DNA from: Sulfitobacter sabulilitoris
Lineage (GTDB): Bacteria; Pseudomonadota; Alphaproteobacteria; Rhodobacterales; Rhodobacteraceae
Length of the DNA stretch: 64,000 nucleotides
Reading direction: 5' to 3'
Assembly: GCF_005887615.1 (NCBI RefSeq)
Contig: NZ_VANS01000004.1
Span: forward strand, 186,001 to 250,000
Shown here in pieces: positions 62,304-64,000 of this stretch. Every line of letters starts with the position of its first letter. The first letter of the stretch is position 1. The notes below the pieces were generated by a model, which saw only the letters and a list, made by a program, of their open reading frames with translations, did not search any database and had not been told where the DNA came from. The position numbers and the translations under genes were made by a program.

Positions 62304-62339
62304 AATGCGCTCTCCTCGCGGGGGGCGCATTTTTTTTTT
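62304..62339 (+). terminator. Rho-independent terminator of the alcohol dehydrogenase gene
   Basis: A 12-bp stem (AATGCGCTCTCC with GGGGGGCGCATT, two G-T pairs) and loop TCGC, followed by ten T. It begins 24 bases after the stop codon and is the most classical terminator in the window. Confidence 0.93.
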
Positions 62340-62344
62340 GGGCT

Positions 62345-62354
62345 ATAGGACTTT
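62345..62354. promoter_or_regulatory. ATAGGACTTT element before the response-regulator gene
   Basis: These ten bases equal the outer part of the arm at 54902-54917 (reverse strand), 43 bases before the regulator ATG. The TTGGTCG core is not kept here (TTTCGGC instead), so it is a weaker member of the shared element. Confidence 0.4.
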
Positions 62355-62396
62355 TCGGCAAGAGACAGAAAGGCCCGCGCGGGGTAGTATCGAATT

Positions 62397-63101
62397 ATGA
62401 TGCCGCATGAACCACTTCCTTCGGAAACGCTATCCGCCGCACGATCAGGAAACTGGGCGCTGATCGTCGATGACCATCCGCTCTTTTGCGACGCCCTCGA
62501 ACTCACGCTGCGGTCGGTCGGCGATTTCGCCAGGGTCGAAACCGCTGATTGCCTCGAAAGCGCCTTTACCGTGCTCGAGGGCGCGCCGCCGCCCGAACTG
62601 ATCCTGCTGGATCTCAATCTGCCGGACGTCAGCGGCCTTGACGGGTTGATCCGTCTCAAACGGCAAGCGGCGGGATCGCATGTGATGATCGTATCGTCGA
62701 TGACCGATAACGCCATCATCAACAGGGCCATCGTCGCGGGGGCCTCCGGGTTCGTCCCCAAACACAGCCGCCGCTCGGTCTTCAAGGATGCGCTGTGCCA
62801 GATCAAGGCCGGCGGCATCTTCAAGCCCACGGGGTTTGTCGAGGACGGCGACGACGATGACGAGGCCGACGATACGCTGACGCGCCTGTCGTCGCTGACC
62901 AATCAGCAAGCGCGGATCCTGCAACTGATCTGCGAAGGCAAGCTGAACAAGCAGATCGCCTTCGACCTGTCGATCGCCGAGACCACGGTCAAGGCGCATG
63001 TGACGGCGATCATGCGCAAGCTGGGTGTCCAAAGCCGAACACAGGCGGTGCTGGTTGCGCATGACGCGAAGTTCTCGAGCGTATTGCCAAGCGAAGACTA
63101 A
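62397..63101 (+). CDS. LuxR/NarL-family response regulator (AgmR/ExaE-like)
   Basis: A 234-residue regulator. Receiver domain (about 20-135): acidic pair D25-D26, phospho-acceptor Asp72 (LILLDLNLPD). C-terminal LuxR helix-turn-helix (about 165-225): LTNQQARILQLICEGKLNKQ and AETTVKAHVTAIMRKLGV. An acidic linker (EDGDDDDEADD) joins them. Regulators of this type (AgmR, ExaE, ErbR) switch on PQQ alcohol oxidation in pseudomonads, and its place next to the dehydrogenase supports that role. ATG 62397 or 62400; no strong ribosome-binding site. Confidence 0.9.
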   Translation: MMPHEPLPSETLSAARSGNWALIVDDHPLFCDALELTLRSVGDFARVETADCLESAFTVLEGAPPPELILLDLNLPDVSGLDGLIRLKRQAAGSHVMIVSSMTDNAIINRAIVAGASGFVPKHSRRSVFKDALCQIKAGGIFKPTGFVEDGDDDDEADDTLTRLSSLTNQQARILQLICEGKLNKQIAFDLSIAETTVKAHVTAIMRKLGVQSRTQAVLVAHDAKFSSVLPSED

Positions 63102-63135
63102 GTTACGTATCTTGTCTGCCAGGGGAGTTTGAACT

Positions 63136-64000
63136 TTGGCACAAGTACGCATGCCACTCGGAGCGGGTGCTGTCGGCACTCCGGTGTCGGCCTTGCGCCG
63201 GGGCCAGGTCGCCCATACCGCGGAAAACCCGATTGAAGACCTGAAAGCCCAGATCGCGACCGAGCCCCTCGCTCTGGTGGCGCTTTTCGTGTCGGCGGAG
63301 GCGGATTTCGACAAGACCATCGCAGAGGCGCAAGAGCAGTTTGCCGGCACGGATGTGGTGGCCTGCACCACCGCCGGTGAAATCGGGATGTCGGGCTACG
63401 AGAACGGCCTGATCGTGGGCATCGGGTTTCCCGCCGCGCATTTCGTCAGCACGTCGATTCTGATCGAGGATCTCAAGAACGAAAGCTCGCAGGTCCTGGT
63501 GGACCGGATCGCGCTCAGCCAGGTGGCGATGCGCGACGCGAACCCCCGGATGCAGCAGGGCTTTGCGTTTCTGGTCGTGGACGGCCTGTCGCTGCGCGAG
63601 GATACCCTGACGGCGGCCATCGCACCGGCGCTGCGGGATCTGCCGTTGTTCGGCGGCTCCGCCGGCGACGGCACGACGTTCGAACGCACGCTGGTGTCGC
63701 TCAATGGTCGCGTGCGCAACGACGCGGCCGTGCTGACCCTCGTGCTGACCGATTACCGCACACGCGTCTTCAGCATCGATCACCTGGTGCCGACCGACGC
63801 GCAGATGGTCGTGACCGAAGCCGACCCGGCGCGCCGGATCGTGAAGTCGATCAACGCGGAACCCGCCGCCCGCGAATATGCCCGGATCGTCGGCAAGGAC
63901 CCCGAGCAGCTTGACCAGTTCACTTTTGCCTCTCATCCGGTGGTCGTGCGGTTCGGCGGCACCCACCACGTGCGCGCGATCCAGCAGGTCAACGACAATG
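63136..64000 (+). CDS. FIST-domain sensory protein (cut by window edge)
   Basis: 288 codons are visible and the gene continues past the window end. The FIST N-terminal domain is clear (ALVALFVSAEADFDKTIAEA; CTTAGEIGMSGYENGLIVGIGF; LFGGSAGDGTTF), a ligand-sensing module thought to bind small molecules such as amino acids. TTG 63136 is taken as the start because AGGGGAG lies 8 bases before it; the next ATG at 63151 is too distant. It follows the LuxR-type regulator by 34 bases and may feed a downstream kinase. Confidence 0.85.
   Translation, partial: MAQVRMPLGAGAVGTPVSALRRGQVAHTAENPIEDLKAQIATEPLALVALFVSAEADFDKTIAEAQEQFAGTDVVACTTAGEIGMSGYENGLIVGIGFPAAHFVSTSILIEDLKNESSQVLVDRIALSQVAMRDANPRMQQGFAFLVVDGLSLREDTLTAAIAPALRDLPLFGGSAGDGTTFERTLVSLNGRVRNDAAVLTLVLTDYRTRVFSIDHLVPTDAQMVVTEADPARRIVKSINAEPAAREYARIVGKDPEQLDQFTFASHPVVVRFGGTHHVRAIQQVNDN

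Noticed and set aside
60397-62361. 654-codon minus-strand open frame opposite the alcohol dehydrogenase
   Set aside because: Shadow of a gene with all quinoprotein motifs; no ribosome-binding site or family match.
1-64000. CRISPR array, prophage or replication origin
   Set aside because: No regularly spaced repeats, phage structural genes, or DnaA-box clusters were seen in the window.

Overview
This 64 kb window is a piece of a GC-rich alphaproteobacterial chromosome, most likely Rhodobacteraceae (the Roseobacter group). This rests on the NDUFS4-like complex I accessory protein, Fnr/FixK-type control of stress genes, the polyhydroxybutyrate genes, the PQQ alcohol-dehydrogenase locus and the dense, overlapping gene layout. 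No species can be named from sequence alone. No CRISPR array, phage or intact insertion sequence was seen. One tRNA gene, tRNA-Arg(TCT), is present.

Left part (0-13.8 kb): the start of uvrB, an NDUFS4-like gene and tRNA-Arg. Next come a Crp-type regulator and a convergent five-gene copper operon (cytochrome c, copC, copD, multicopper oxidase, cytochrome c) behind a near-perfect CueR-type promoter. An amidase and a PotABCD-like polyamine importer follow, convergent with an acetylpolyamine-deacetylase-like gene. psd and pssA (phosphatidylethanolamine synthesis) close this part.

Middle part (13.8-42.9 kb): a large low-oxygen and stress block. Seven intergenic 14-bp dyads of the Fnr/FixK type (TTGAN-N4-NTCAA) sit upstream of universal stress proteins, cbpA-cbpM, hsp20-usp-dksA-lon-like-usp, a site-2 protease with a histidine kinase, a VIT1/CCC1 transporter, a phasin, an orphan cyclic-nucleotide-binding-domain protein, and a flavodoxin/ABC exporter/phaC run. 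Most are spaced 31-33 bp from a -10-like hexamer. A FixK-like regulator is encoded inside the block at 27.8-28.5 kb. A lower-GC patch (25.9-27.7 kb) with a metallo-beta-lactamase-fold hydrolase, degenerate DNA, palindromes and flanking similar 26-mers looks like an insertion.

Right part (43-64 kb): a periplasmic oxidation locus. It holds a lanthanide-signature PQQ alcohol dehydrogenase, a cytochrome c and binding protein resembling XoxG/XoxJ, and a PedABC-like ABC system with a beta-propeller protein. It also holds a soluble PQQ sugar-dehydrogenase-like protein, an orphan NosR-like flavo-iron-sulfur membrane protein with its ApbE/NosX flavin transferase, and a form II CO-dehydrogenase-like molybdenum hydroxylase (CoxG, S, L, M). 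A LuxR-type response regulator and a FIST-domain protein, cut by the window end, follow. Several promoters here share a CTTTGGTCG-type element, often as inverted pairs, suggesting one regulon.
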